From Limnephilus marmoratus (Eukaryota > Arthropoda > Insecta > Trichoptera > Limnephilidae), in the NCBI GenBank assembly GCA_917880885.1, contig OU862917.1:25408104-25472103 (forward strand): 64,000 nt of DNA, written 5' to 3'. The notes under the pieces are model-generated. The model had not been told where the DNA came from, did no database searches, and saw only the letters and a program-made list of their open reading frames with translations. Position numbers and translations under genes: made by a program. Every line of letters begins with the position of its first letter. Positions within the stretch are counted from its first letter, which is position 1. Shown here piece by piece: positions 44,354-54,592 of this stretch.

Positions 44354-44876
44354 ATGTCTCAACACACTTCCATAAAAGTAAGCAACCAAAACAACTCTCA
44401 CTTCGTAACCCGAAGCTCCTTCGTATAGGCAAATCGCGTAGCTCGAATGTGAAGTTATAACTGAATGTAATATTATTATGGTATCATCTTTAGAAAAGGT
44501 GAAAAATGATCATCAACTATCTGCAAACCACTGAATAATTGAAACGGTGTAAAATAGCCAGTACTGTGTAAAATATTAAGAAATTCAATCGGGATATTCG
44601 TTGCAGTCGTGGCATCTCTTTTCTCAGATCAAGATCGTGCTTTAAAATAGCACTGTAGAGGTAAGAATATGTACATACCTAACCATCCATCGCGTCTAAA
44701 TCGCAACGATAATGGGGTTTTAAAATTCAGTAATAATCAAAAATTTGTATTTATCGACTTAAGAATTCGTTATTTCATTGCCTTTTTAATTAATAAATTC
44801 ATTAGGTCTTGAATAAAATTGATAATAATAATGAGATAATCATATTTGTGATTGTTGTACCAGTCTACCAATAATG
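44354..44876. other. no recognised feature
   Basis: AT-rich; no coding block or element ends. Confidence 0.35.
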
Positions 44877-45033
44877 GGGCATACATTAATTACGTGAGCT
44901 CAAAAGGGCGGAAGGGGGTCCAGCAAAATCTAACGTCTACTTGAAAATAATTACGAAGTGGCCCAAATTTATCTCACCAAGAGGGGGGGGTCTCGATTGG
45001 AAGAAAAACCTCTCACGTAATTAATTTATGCCC
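44877..45033. mobile_element. 157-bp MITE with GGGCATACATTAATTACGTG ends
   Basis: Inverted ends GGGCATACATTAATTACGTGAG / CTCACGTAATTAATTTATGCCC enclosing a G-rich run (GAGGGGGGGG). Same plan as the MITE at 30592-30765: GGG start, ACGTRA near the inner end, and homopolymeric G/C inside. Confidence 0.75.
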
Positions 45034-45639
45034 TTTAAGGGAGTATGAGCATGAGTTTAACATAGTTCATAGTTAGAGAATCATTTTAAGATTAAGATCC
45101 GGACATGCAGTACTGGAAAGAATATTGTGTTTGATAGGCCTCTCCAGTGTGCTCGATAAATTAAAGAAGTTGAACATACATTATTGAAGTGCATTTTGTA
45201 TGAACAACAGATAGTGACAATATTGATGACCTCAAACCAATCCTGAGTTCCATGCCGTATCGAGAATAATGAAATTTTTTTATCATTTTAATTGGAAAAT
45301 ATTTGAAAGTGAATTCTTTCGTAAAGGACTGGGTACCTTTTAAAAACATTAGATGTTATGATTATAATATGTTAATATCATAATTTAAAAACAGATGAGG
45401 CACAAAATGACAACATTATGTGAGTCAGACGCCTCGATAATATAAATGATATATTTTTTTTAAATTGATGTATCATCATCAGTATAATTTGATGCAGTAA
45501 TGCACATTGTATTATTCTACTTAAATAAATAAATACTAGACTTACTTCTTCAATAATCGCAATTTCACTTTGTGACGTCATTTAAATTTAATGAAAATGA
45601 AATATGATAGTGCCTATTACCATTTTACCCTTATCTTTC
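45034..45639. other. no recognised feature
   Basis: AT-rich, short frames only. Confidence 0.35.
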
Positions 45640-45735
45640 CTTTACCCTCCACACAGCGTCTTCAAAGATGGCATAGGCCCCGAGGGAAATGATTTACCTC
45701 AGGGCCTCCTGTGTGGAATTAATGTAAAAAATATA
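45640..45735 (+). mobile_element. LINE/SINE 3' tail with hairpin
   Basis: CCCTCCACACAGCGTCTTCA, then a hairpin around CCCCGAGGGAAATGATTTAC-CTCAGGG, then CCTGTGTGGAATTAATGTAA. Plus-strand copy of the tail at 33096-33180. Confidence 0.7.
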
Positions 45736-45869
45736 TAATATCCAACTTTCTTCCTCTCTCATAATATGTATTGTCCAAATAAATTCTAAACTATTTACTG
45801 GGTGTTTTCAAAATATGTTTACCTTATGATTTTTCGCTTGAATTTTTTTAATAAATAGATGATGTAGCA

Positions 45870-46791
45870 CAAGGGGTCACCAAATGGCGGACCGCGGTCC
45901 GGGTCCGTACCGCCGACCTATCTTGTGCGGACCTTGTGTTAACAGTACAAAATATTTTGATTAAGGATCTTAAATCGGAATTTGAAAACAGATTCACAGA
46001 TTTTAAGAAAATTGAGAACGTCGTCGACATCCTCAGTAACATTTACTCTCTGCATCCTGGTGATAAATGGATCAATGAAGCTGCAAATATTTTTGGGAGT
46101 AATAAAGCTGCTCTCCAGATGGAAATTATGGGTTTCCAAGAAAATGCACTTTTAAATCACCAAAAACAGGAAGTTTCTTGTCAAGAGTTTTGTAATGTGC
46201 TAATAAATACCCAGAATAAAAAAAAAATTGCATTGAAACTTCTCATTTTCTTTGGGTCTACATATGTTTGCGAAGCAGCATTTTCCAAGATGAGCTTCAC
46301 AAAAAGTAAATTCCGGAGTAGACTTTCAAATGCACTTTTACATCACCAAAAACAGGAAGTTTCTTGTCAAGAGTTTTGTAATGTGCTAATAAATACCCAT
46401 AAAAAAAATTGCATTGAAACTTCTCATTTTCTTTGGGTCAGCATATGTTTGTGAAGCAGCATTTTCCAAGATGAGCTTCATAAAAAATAATTTCCGGGGC
46501 AGACTTACTGATGAACATCTCCAAGATTTAATGACAATAGCCTGCACAAACTTTAGTCCAAACTTCTGACGGATAGTCAAAGGTAAATTTTTTTTCTCAT
46601 TAATATTGTAAAAAACGGTACTTCTTTTTATTCATAACATTTGCTTATTATTTAATAACATAATGTTCCGGAACCCATTCGTTTTATTTGTTCATTGATA
46701 TTGTTAAGTCGGGGGGGGTTAGGCTTTTTCCCTTCCGGACCGCGACAGTCATGTTATTTAAAAATATAATGAAAGTAATTGGTGACCCCTG
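45870..46791 (+). mobile_element. hAT transposon relic, 922 bp
   Basis: Ends CAAGGGGTCACCAA and TTGGTGACCCCTG are inverted repeats and are flanked on both sides by the identical 8-mer ATGTAGCA (45862-45869, 46792-46799), the hAT signature. The inside is a shortened transposase gene (45936-46569). The subterminal GCGGACCGCGGTCCGGGTCC and CCGGACCGCGACAG are also complementary. Confidence 0.9.
45936..46569 (+). pseudogene. hAT transposase C-terminal fragment with internal duplication
   Basis: The frame from 45936 encodes LKSEFENRFTDFKKIENVVD, WINEAANIFGSNKAALQMEI, then FFGSTYVCEAAFSKMSFTKS-KFRSRL, which matches the hAT C-terminal dimerisation domain ('STYxCExxFSxMxxIKxKxRxRLTDxHLxxLLRIA'). A segment of about 185 nt (46143-46325) is duplicated at 46329-46505, changing frame. 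The second copy continues FRGRLTDEHLQDLMTIACTN to a stop at 46569. The catalytic N-terminal part and BED finger are missing. Similar to GTF2IRD2/ZBED-type hAT proteins. Confidence 0.8.
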
Positions 46792-46799
46792 ATGTAGCA

Positions 46800-47889
46800 T
46801 CTATGGCAGAAACATTACGTATTACAATATATAGTGCTCAAAAAGCGAAATCGAAATCGATAAAGAGTTTTCTTATCTCTGAGGGAAAAGAAGAAAAGAT
46901 TTATCTGCGAACTTAAATATTCTTTCCTACACAAACATTGCCCTATTGAACAGACAATTTCAATACCCTTCTTGTTCGTGCTATTGATTTATCTAATAAC
47001 GATTTTCTTCTAACTTTTCATAACCATCCCTTCCCATCCTTTAAGCCTCCGTCGTTTCCTCCTCGCTAATCTATTTCAACTCTCTTTCGATATAAAGTAT
47101 CGCACTACGGGAAAAGAAACCTGTTTTATTGAATTAGCTCTGCCTTTATTCTCATTAAAATGCTAATAACATTATTTATGTGGGTTCTACTTTTTGAAGC
47201 AGAATTATGGTTGTACGTGCTTTCTGACTGACTGCGACATTTTAATGGTGTCATATTTTGATTAACGGATTAATGCCGCCGGACTGCTAACTTTATAAAA
47301 ACGGCTATCCATGATATAATTTGGGATGTATCATAGCATAATCGTTCTATTCTCCCGATCTTATATGTGATCAGATTTTCACATTTTTTCTCATTTAATA
47401 GAGGTTTGGGGGTTATGTGTTTATTGTGTAAGTGCGTAGATGGCAAAGCGAATAAGTAAGACGATTCAATACTTACAAGTTTATTAACACTATTTACAGA
47501 CACATAAATCTCCAATTTAAATATATGCAATAATAAAGTAACGTGAAGGGCGAACAAATATTAAAGACCATCGACTCCTGACCGAGAGTTAAAGCAGAAT
47601 GAATCGTTAGTTTTTGATGCAAGCGAGGCCAGTTGCTTGCGGAAAGGTCTGCATCCAATTGGTGCCTGAGGGACCAATCGGGTGGCCAGACGATGCAGAT
47701 CAGTGTCCTTTGTTCTTCCTCCACAGAGGGAATGCTCTTCAAACATATCGAAATATGTCGCATCTAAACCACTGGGTTTTTTCAGGCCTAGAATGGAACA
47801 AACGTAGAATAGACAAAGTGCATTACATTACGAATTTGTTGTGAACAACGTGGGATATTATTATCTTTGTTTCGTTTATTGAATATTTT
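46800..47889. other. no recognised feature; weak frames near 47490-47850
   Basis: 47580-47800 is GC-richer; open frames on both strands overlap with no domain I recognise. Could be an old LINE fragment. Confidence 0.35.
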
Positions 47890-48000
47890 ATTAGAGGATG
47901 TATAAATGTGAATGAAGCAAGTAGTGTGTGCCAATACAGAATTTTGTGATAGTCCATCCGCTCAGCCTACCCTTCCTCTGGTAGGAAACGGCGTAATGAT
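47890..48000 (+). pseudogene. RTE-type LINE 3' end fragment
   Basis: NVNEASSVCQYRIL then stop, followed in another frame by SAYP-like codons and AACGGCGTAATGATT. Same motif as 1230-1345. Confidence 0.5.
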
Positions 48001-48749
48001 TAATTAGTTATAAAATATAATTTATCTTCAAAGTGAATATCATACTTTATACATCAATCCATATGCATGTACTTGACTTACGTTAACACTGGTTAAAGCT
48101 CGGTGACGTTTTTGATGTTTTTTTTTTCAACTAAAAACATAAAAAATCAGTAGGTATTGAACAGTGATGATCGGGATAAGGAGTTATGCGGTTTACGGCT
48201 GAGCGACCAGTGTTAACATGAAGAAGAATGTTTGTCTGATTTTGACAAAAAAAAACAATCGAAAAAAACAGACATGAAAAATGTTACCGGGGACCAGCAT
48301 ATCATTAACATTTTTTTTCAACAATATCAGGAATGGCATGTCTGTTAAAGGAAGTCAAGTACGTCTCTTAACAGCCTGTACATATATATATATGTACATA
48401 CAAATAGTCTAACTTTCTTTCGTTTTGAAAGATCCTATTGAATATAAACCAACTTTTAGTCCAGTGAAATTTAAAAAGAATTTATTTGCGATTCGCAATT
48501 CGATTCCGCTTTGCATTTGACTTACTTTTTTCGCTGCGTTAATTTTGTTTTCCTTATTTATTCCCTTCGTTTCCGCATAACGTTTAATTTTATTGTCTCT
48601 CGTATAAAAGCAGTAAATAGAAAATGGTCGCCAACTTTTATGACCGTTATTCAGATTGTATTGATTTCCCTCAACTAGTATCACGAGCATTTCGTTAAAC
48701 TGGGGAAAATTCGGTTTGAATTGAGAAAAAACTGTACAGATGTACCATA
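48001..48749. other. no recognised feature
   Basis: The 121-codon minus-strand frame 48409-48774 has no recognised motif and overlaps the next element's end. Confidence 0.35.
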
Positions 48750-48751
48750 AC

Positions 48752-49080
48752 CACTGGAGCGCTTTTTGCCACAATATGGCACTATTTAAAATACCTCGGA
48801 TTGCTTTGCTTCCAATTTTGGCAAATTTTCCCTTATTTGTAAGTAATTAAGTAGAAGTTTACGATTTTATAATATTTTTTTAATAAATCCTACGAATGTG
48901 TGATAATCGACAAAAAATAGATGAATTCATTGGCTATATAGAACTATAATAAGTTTGTATGTCTCCATATTAAAATTCGGAGGTATGATTTTTTTAATGT
49001 GGGCGGAAAAATATTCAAAATGATTACCAAAAAATTTTCAGCAATCGGAGAAAAAAGTTTTAAATTGCGCTGTCGCTCCA
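48752..49080. mobile_element. MITE with CCACTGGAGCG ends
   Basis: Ends CCACTGGAGCG and CGCTCCAGTGG are perfect inverted repeats, flanked by ATAA on both sides (a possible 4-bp duplication). The internal ATAGAACTATAATAAGTTTG and TCCATATTAAAATTCGG block is the inverse of 23570-23620. The element at 23362 carries the same CCACTGGAG start next to TTAA. Confidence 0.65.
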
Positions 49081-49084
49081 GTGG

Positions 49085-50044
49085 ATAATTTTTTTTTTTA
49101 ATATTTTACCTAAATACTAGTTTTGCTTTTAAGGTACGTGTGATGTCGCCAATGACGTATTAAGGGGGAGTCTGATCCAGCAAGTTTGTTTTCATTGCGT
49201 TTTTTTTTTCAAAGATAAAACTTATTTTCGTAAACGACACTTTTGTTACTTGTAAAGGTACATTCGAACAAGAAAAAACACTTTAAAATTTTTATTTGAA
49301 TATCTATATATTAGATATAGGGGCCACAAGCGGAGGGTCCAACTAAATCGGCTGGAATCGTGGAGTTTTTGGAGATCATTTGAAACATGAAATTAAAAAA
49401 AAAAATCGATATAAGTGGAATGAATGTAGAATGCGCATGGAGCAAAGTTTACAAAAAAAAGTTGTTGATTGCAAAGATGGCGGACATTAAATGAAACTTG
49501 GCGAAAAAACGATCTTAATTGTGCAATAACTTTGACCTTTAAGTCGAGGTTTATCTGGCATTTACATTTAAATTTCTTTAATTTAAACTTTGACGATAAA
49601 CAACGACTGATAACCTTAAAATTTTATGCACCTTCATGTATTTACTTTCTTAGGGAGTATTTCACCATTCTCGTGATAGCTTGTCTACGGGCTAATGTAT
49701 GTTTTCGATTTACGATTTGTTTATTTATAAAGTACGATTTTTCTATTCGGTACTTGAACCAGTGAATAGTGGCTAAATATCGGGTAAGTTAGCCGGGTTT
49801 TCTACCTATTGCGAGTATTAATTTGTTTTAATATTAATATACGTTTTCTTATGGATAAGCTGTCAAGAGAATGGTGAAATACCTCCTTAGTTTGTTTTGT
49901 ATTTATACAGGAGAATATAATACTATATACCCACTGTATAATATTCTGACGGTATTTAACGATATTTGTTACGGTATTTAACGATGTACGTATTTACTAT
50001 TTTTTTAAATTCAATAATTGTTAGCACACTCTGTAAATATTAAT
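49085..50044. other. no recognised feature
   Basis: AT-rich; the 98-codon frame at 49469-49765 shows no domain. Confidence 0.35.
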
Positions 50045-50480
50045 ATATTTTTTACATTAATTCCTCACATAAGGCCCTGACGAAAATAATATCCATCGGG
50101 ACCTGTGCCATCTTTGGGGATGCTGTGTGGAGGGTATTTTTGTGGAAAGGAGTGAATCTGGGTCTTAAAGAGACCCATGTTGTAGGAGGGAGAAAATATA
50201 GAGCCTGTGCCATAGAGCCCGGCAAACCGTTCCACATCCTTTCTAAGGACGAGTCGTAAAAATCGTAAAAACGATCCGTTCTCATGTGACAAGTGACAAC
50301 CGTGTAAATAAATGTTAGGCGCGCGTTTGACGTGTTTCCCGACTGTGCATCGGTGCCGAATGATGGATCAATGACGCTAGTTTCTCGGAGCAACTTCCAT
50401 TAAAATACCTTTAGAACAAGGGACAGCATTCCCACCCTGTATAAGAGAATCTATCAAACGAACCACCCGTTTCTGTGCAG
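50045..50480 (-). pseudogene. LINE C-terminus and 3' tail
   Basis: Diverged minus-strand copy of 33096-33560: segments CHMRTDRFYDFY, GLYGTGSIF/YNMGLFKTQIHSF in different frames, and the tail CCACACAGCATCCCCAAAGA with a decayed hairpin. Frameshifts and stops are present. Confidence 0.75.
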
Positions 50481-50622
50481 AGTCGACGGTTTTTATCTAT
50501 AAAATACATATAAATATAAAAGGAAGGCGAAATCTTGCGACTAGATTTTTATATTATCATTTTATATTTTGCAAGGTGCATTGAAATAAATCCATGATAA
50601 AAAAAAATTTACACAAATAATT

Positions 50623-50847
50623 TTAATTTTCCGATTCTAATAACCAGTGTTTGCTTGAAGTGTATTTTACAGCTAAAAACACTAGCATTCTTGTCACTAT
50701 GAACTTGTGATCAGGAACATTCATTGTGTTTTTCCCTGTACTGCCATCTGTGGTATATTCCCAAAAGTTTGCTAAAAGCTCAACCTGAAAGCTTTTGGCG
50801 GCTGCTTGCGGAGCTTTCCCACTTTCGCTTTTGCCGCTAGATGGCAC
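50623..50847 (-). CDS. short open frame, unknown
   Basis: 74 codons on the minus strand starting ATGCCATCTAGCGGC (MPSSGKSESGKAPQAAA), then VELLANFWEYTTDGSTGKN and KFIVTRMLVFLAVKYTS. Composition is more protein-like than surrounding frames, but no family is recognised and no promoter or splice signals decide the case. It may be a fragment of a host gene, a lineage-specific gene or chance. Confidence 0.2.
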   Translation of the reverse strand: MPSSGKSESGKAPQAAAKSFQVELLANFWEYTTDGSTGKNTMNVPDHKFIVTRMLVFLAVKYTSSKHWLLESEN

Positions 50848-50973
50848 TGCTAGTTATATTTGGCAACGGTGAAAAATATTAATTAGTATTTTAATGGACA
50901 ATAAATTTAAGTATTTTGAAGCAGATATTATATTTCTTTTCGTTTATTAATATTTTTTATTTTCTTTTTTCAG

Positions 50974-51036
50974 CTTTCGGAACTTGAGCAGCGGGTGGTG
51001 GAGGCGGAGGGACGCGCGGAGGAGGCAGAAGACAAG
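50974..51036 (+). CDS. coiled-coil exon, MAX-1/PLEKHH-like
   Basis: A 63-nt, 21-codon exon. It is preceded by TTTTATTTTCTTTTTTCAG, a strong pyrimidine tract and acceptor, and followed by GTAAAT. Both borders are phase 0. The frame reads Leu-Ser then ELEQRVVEAEGRAEEAEDK, an acidic/basic heptad pattern typical of coiled coil, with GC content far above the flanks. It resembles the N-terminal coiled coil of MAX-1/PLEKHH1 (pleckstrin-homology, MyTH4 and FERM-domain adaptors acting in axon guidance), whose vertebrate members have 'ELEQRLLEAEQRAE' here from memory. The assignment is inferred from one short exon; other coiled-coil proteins are possible. No neighbouring exon was found in the window. 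Confidence 0.7.
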
Positions 51037-51084
51037 GTAAATCTTTTCTACCAAATATGTATTTTTTTATTTCATCATCGTAAT

Positions 51085-51300
51085 AATGACGGTTCCATGA
51101 CAACTCAACACAGTGGCAAATCAGCACCCATTTGAAAAGTGATATTAAAGTTATTGAAAGTAGTGAAGGATAGCCCATTAACTAACCTAACGTAACATAT
51201 TTAACAAAATTAGTTTTTTTTTCATCACTTTTCAAAGATGTGTTGATTTTCCATTGTGTTTCTGTTATTGTCGGTGACACTCCGGTCACCAATAACGACG
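51085..51300. mobile_element. family E inverted pair
   Basis: The left part GGTTCCATGACAACTCAACA and TTGAAAAGTGATATTAAAG (plus) pairs with the right part ATCACTTTTCAAAGATGTGTTG and TCCGGTCACC (minus) around AACCTAACGTAACAT. It lies directly downstream of the exon, inside the intron. Confidence 0.55.
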
Positions 51301-51563
51301 ATCGGGCTTCGTTATCCATAGTGGTTAGAATTGTGGGGATACTTTAATATTTGGTTCATTATCGATATAACCATAATATCGATGGCTCAGTATTAAACTG
51401 TATTAAACTACAACAAGTCAAAGTCTATTGTTTTTAAATAATCACTAATTTGTTTTTGCGCACGTACGCAAAAATGACAATTTTCAGTAGTTTTCACTGA
51501 AATTTCTACATTAGCTCAAATGCAAACTTTTTTTAAAACAATCTCTTCGGTTTTTAATCGAAA
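51301..51563. other. no recognised feature
   Basis: AT-rich intron-like sequence. Confidence 0.4.
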
Positions 51564-51975
51564 CTAGCTGGTTCCCGGCATGCGTTGCTATGCCATTTAT
51601 TAAAGAAATTGTTTCTCCCTGCGTGTCCTTTCCAATTCGTCCCGTTCCCCTTCCGCCTCTCCCTCTTCTCCCGCGTCCCCTTCCCCTCTCGCGTTCCCAC
51701 TCCGCCTCCTCAACCTTCCCTCTCCCCACTCCACTCCTCCTTACACCGTCCCCCTCCCCCCACCCCGCTCCCACATTCCATACATTCAGTCTCGATGCAC
51801 CTATTGCATTTTTTTATACAAATTTGATAGTGCCAGAGCTCACAAATAGTTTCATACAAACCTTGTCCTGACAATAACCAACACAAAAATAAAAGAATTA
51901 TCCAATTCGGTTTAGTCGTTCGGAAGTTATGCGCGTACATACATTTCGGCGATTCATTTTTATTTATATAGAAGA
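51564..51975 (-). mobile_element. Helitron, 412 bp, purine-block type
   Basis: Minus strand starts TCTTCTATATAAATAAAAAT after A and ends ACGCATGCCGGGAACCAGCTAG before T. The internal purine-only block on the minus strand covers about 51610-51780. TATGCGCGTACATACATTTC (plus, 51926-51945) is typical of the family. No RepHel coding; the long overlapping frames are due to the low-complexity block. Confidence 0.9.
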
Positions 51976-52544
51976 TAGAAGAAGAAGATAGATAGATAGA
52001 TAATTCGAAATAGTTTAGTTTTACTTGGTGCATCTGAATATTAGGAGTCAAACATTTTTATAAATTTGGTTGCTGTGACTGGGAATCTTTTGATACCCAT
52101 ATCGTATTTTGTCGTTTTTCGGACTTATTTCCGTACTGGCTCATCGAAATTTTAAGGTCTTAGTTGTGGGTATAAAAATTATAATTATTGCGGTAATTTA
52201 AAACCTTTTTTTAAATTTTTCAAGCGCACTCCAAAGATTATTTCGTGTTGATTTAGGAAGTTTTTTCAAAATTTAAAAATTTCCTACTATCCTATTGAAT
52301 TAGTATTTTGAAGTACCTATCTAGTTTTTCATTTATAGTTACGACTAATATTTATGCGACGTTTTCGATTCTGAATAAATAGTGTTTTCTCGCCTGGGCG
52401 ATACTAAAAACTAAAAATATATCTAGTTTGGCAGGATGTACAAATGTAAAAGTCACATTTTGATTTATTTTAATTCTTATTAAATTATGAAGAAAAAAAT
52501 AGTACCTTATTATAATACAATTAAACCTAATTCTCGCCGCGTTT
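51976..52544. other. GATA microsatellite, then no recognised feature
   Basis: GATAGATAGATAGATA at about 51987-52002 (following the Helitron), then AT-rich sequence. Confidence 0.4.
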
Positions 52545-52610
52545 ATACCCTGTGACCTCTGGTTCTAAACCGAGGCAGTTACCGCTCTACCACGAGATTC
52601 GTCGGCATAT
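52545..52610 (-). repeat. tRNA-like sequence (degenerate)
   Basis: Minus strand: CGTGGTAGAGCGGTAACTGC (D-arm/box A), CCTCGGTTTAGAACCAGAGG (anticodon arm with TAG in the loop) and CAGGGTATAAACGC where the T-arm should be. The T-loop is degraded, so it is a pseudo-tRNA or SINE head. Confidence 0.4.
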
Positions 52611-52819
52611 TGGATACGGATCCATGCCAACTCAGAATCAACTCAACTGAATACCTCTTCGAAAAGTCATTAAAAGCTATGAAAAAAATGAAAAATAGCC
52701 CGTAACCCAACCTAACGTAACCTGTTTAACCAATTTTTTATATGATATGGTTTGAGATGTTAACGGCCAAAGGTATTTTGGGGTGTTATGTCGTGTTGCG
52801 CTACCTGCTTCCTTATTCA

Positions 52820-52856
52820 ACGTTTCGGACGACGTTACAGTGTCCATCATCAGGGC
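52820..52856 (-). ncRNA. hammerhead motif, left arm
   Basis: Minus strand: CTGATGA (52853-52847), stem II GGAC...GTCC, GAAA (52826-52823), then ACGTTG. The stem II loop is longer than usual. Confidence 0.55.
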
Positions 52857-52879
52857 AATGTGTGAAAATATATAACACA

Positions 52880-52925
52880 TCTTCCCTGATGATGGACACA
52901 GTAACGCTGTCCGAAACGTTGGCTA
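52880..52925 (+). ncRNA. hammerhead motif, right arm
   Basis: CTGATGA (52886-52892), stem II GGACA/TGTCC with a 9-nt loop, GAAA (52913-52916), then the self-complementary AACGTT. Inverted partner of the motif at 52820. Confidence 0.55.
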
Positions 52926-53045
52926 AAGAAGGAGGTAGCGCAACACACAAATAACAAACTTTTTCTATATTTTTTTCATCAATTTTAATGACTTTTCAAA
53001 GGAGGTGTTGAGTTGAGCTCATTCTGGAGCGGTCCGGTCACCATT

Positions 53046-53609
53046 GGATACAGGGGGTCAGGAGTATAACTCGAAGTACCGTTATTTTAATCAACCCAAA
53101 AGTAATAATAATATGAATAATCGGTCTCGGGTGATTCTTTAAATCGGTCAACCGCTCCGATGACAATGTATCATTGTTTTTTATTATCAATACGTCACGG
53201 TGTTTACATCTGAAGAAAGATAGACATTATGGACAATCTCAATCTGGGCACCTAGACTAAAATTATAAATTTATAAATACTATATCATTCGAATATTACC
53301 AGACATTGTGGATCTTACTGTCTGGGCACATATGACGTCAGTAAGTCTGGGCATTGTTAACTCACCCATAAAGCAGAAACGCTGTCCGCTGAAACGAAAA
53401 ATACTAGAACTTTGGCGTTATGAAATTTTGCATAGCTTTTCTGCCTTGAATCTCTACTTCATAAAACATCAATATTAACTGTCATAAAATAAAACATAAA
53501 CTTTTGTTAGTTGTTCCGATCGTTTTTTCACATATTTATTTATTTTATTTGTATAATAATGTTTAACAATAGTCATACATTTATCATAGTGCACACTAGA
53601 TATTATTTT
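53046..53609. other. no recognised feature
   Basis: AT-rich; no element ends or coding block. Confidence 0.35.
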
Positions 53610-53740
53610 AGATTTTCACGGCCAAAGGTACTATCGTGATTTAATTTTGGGGTATTAAGCCGTGTTGCTCTACCTCCTTCTGTAGCCATCGTTTCGGACA
53701 GCGTTTGTCCATCATCAGGGCAGGTGTGTGATGGCAGATG
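53610..53740 (-). mobile_element. PLE tail with hammerhead motif
   Basis: Single, minus-oriented copy of the tail in 52755-52960: ATTTTCACGGCCAAAGGTAC, TTTTGGGGTATTAAGCCGTG, then the ribozyme motif. Confidence 0.6.
53688..53720 (-). ncRNA. hammerhead motif
   Basis: Minus strand: CTGATGA (53718-53712), perfect stem II GGACA-AACGC-TGTCC, GAAA (53695-53692), then ACGATGGCTA. The palindromic stem III is changed (AACGTT to ACGATG). Confidence 0.6.
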
Positions 53741-54592
53741 TGTCATGATGATAGTATGTTCTAATCCTGGTGAGAGATCATACGTGACGGCATCATTCTC
53801 GTACTTTATTATTATTTTAGTACCTTTTTCGTTTTTACAAAATGCATGAGAAGGAAGAGTACTATCATCGATGATAGTTTAAAGTCAGACTTTGATGTTT
53901 TTTATAATAAGTCTAGGGTAGGTTTGAGATGGGTAATGGAAAATTATAGTTTCGTGAAATGGTATTAAAGTACAATTATGGATGCGTATTTGTTAGTTTT
54001 TCTTCATTGTTTTTATTTTGCTTTATAAATGTATATTTAGTTTCAAAGAGAAAAAATATATTAAAACTGGTGTTTACTCTGGATTGTCTCAGCTCTTCGG
54101 AAATTAAATTCTGAAGTCAACAAAACAGGACTTTATTGTGATGCGTAGATTGAAAATGGGTTCTGATATCTTATTTAGCAAGCGGACGGAATGATGTGGA
54201 CCCCGACCTTGAGGTTCCCGCCTTATTTATTATACACGTGATCTCTACAATATGGACAGCTAAACGCCATCTTTGGGTAACCAACCATATAGTCTGTTAT
54301 CTGGCGCCATCTATGTGTCAGCTCGTACACTAATATTATGTGGGATATTACAGAAACCAATATTTAAATAACCATTAATCATAGGTAACGAAAAAATAAT
54401 ATTGCAACTCGGGCGAAGCCGGATAGTAACTATACAGCTGTATAAAATGGAAATAAAAAATGGCTTTTAAAAAATTCTCTCAATTAGATCGTTTCGTCTT
54501 CATAAACACTGTACTTTTACAAAACCAAAATGTTCAAAATATTATTCGAGTCCCACAAACTCCTTTCTTTAGTGTGTCTATATGTATGTTTA
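53741..54592. other. no recognised feature
   Basis: AT-rich. 54395-54425 reads GCAACTCGGGCGAAGCCGGATAG, a decayed Helitron-like 3' hairpin without the CTAG end. Confidence 0.35.

Larger units (their letters stand above)
52611..53045. mobile_element. family E foldback containing a PLE pair
   Basis: Outer arms: TCCATGCCAACTCAGAATCA...GAAAAGTCATTAAAAGC (52620-52680) and TTTTAATGACTTTTCAAAGG...GGTGTTGAGTTGAG (52985-53020), inverted. Inner: an inverted pair of hammerhead-bearing tails (52755-52960) sharing CTCCTTCTTTAGCC-like and GTAGCGCAAC sequences. Nested, as at 28893-29440. Confidence 0.65.

Noticed and set aside
48409..48774. 121-codon minus-strand open frame
   Set aside because: No motif, no splice signals, and it runs into the end of an adjacent MITE.
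51511..51871. Overlapping Arg/Gly-rich and Pro-rich frames
   Set aside because: Same cause: the low-complexity block of the Helitron 51564-51975.
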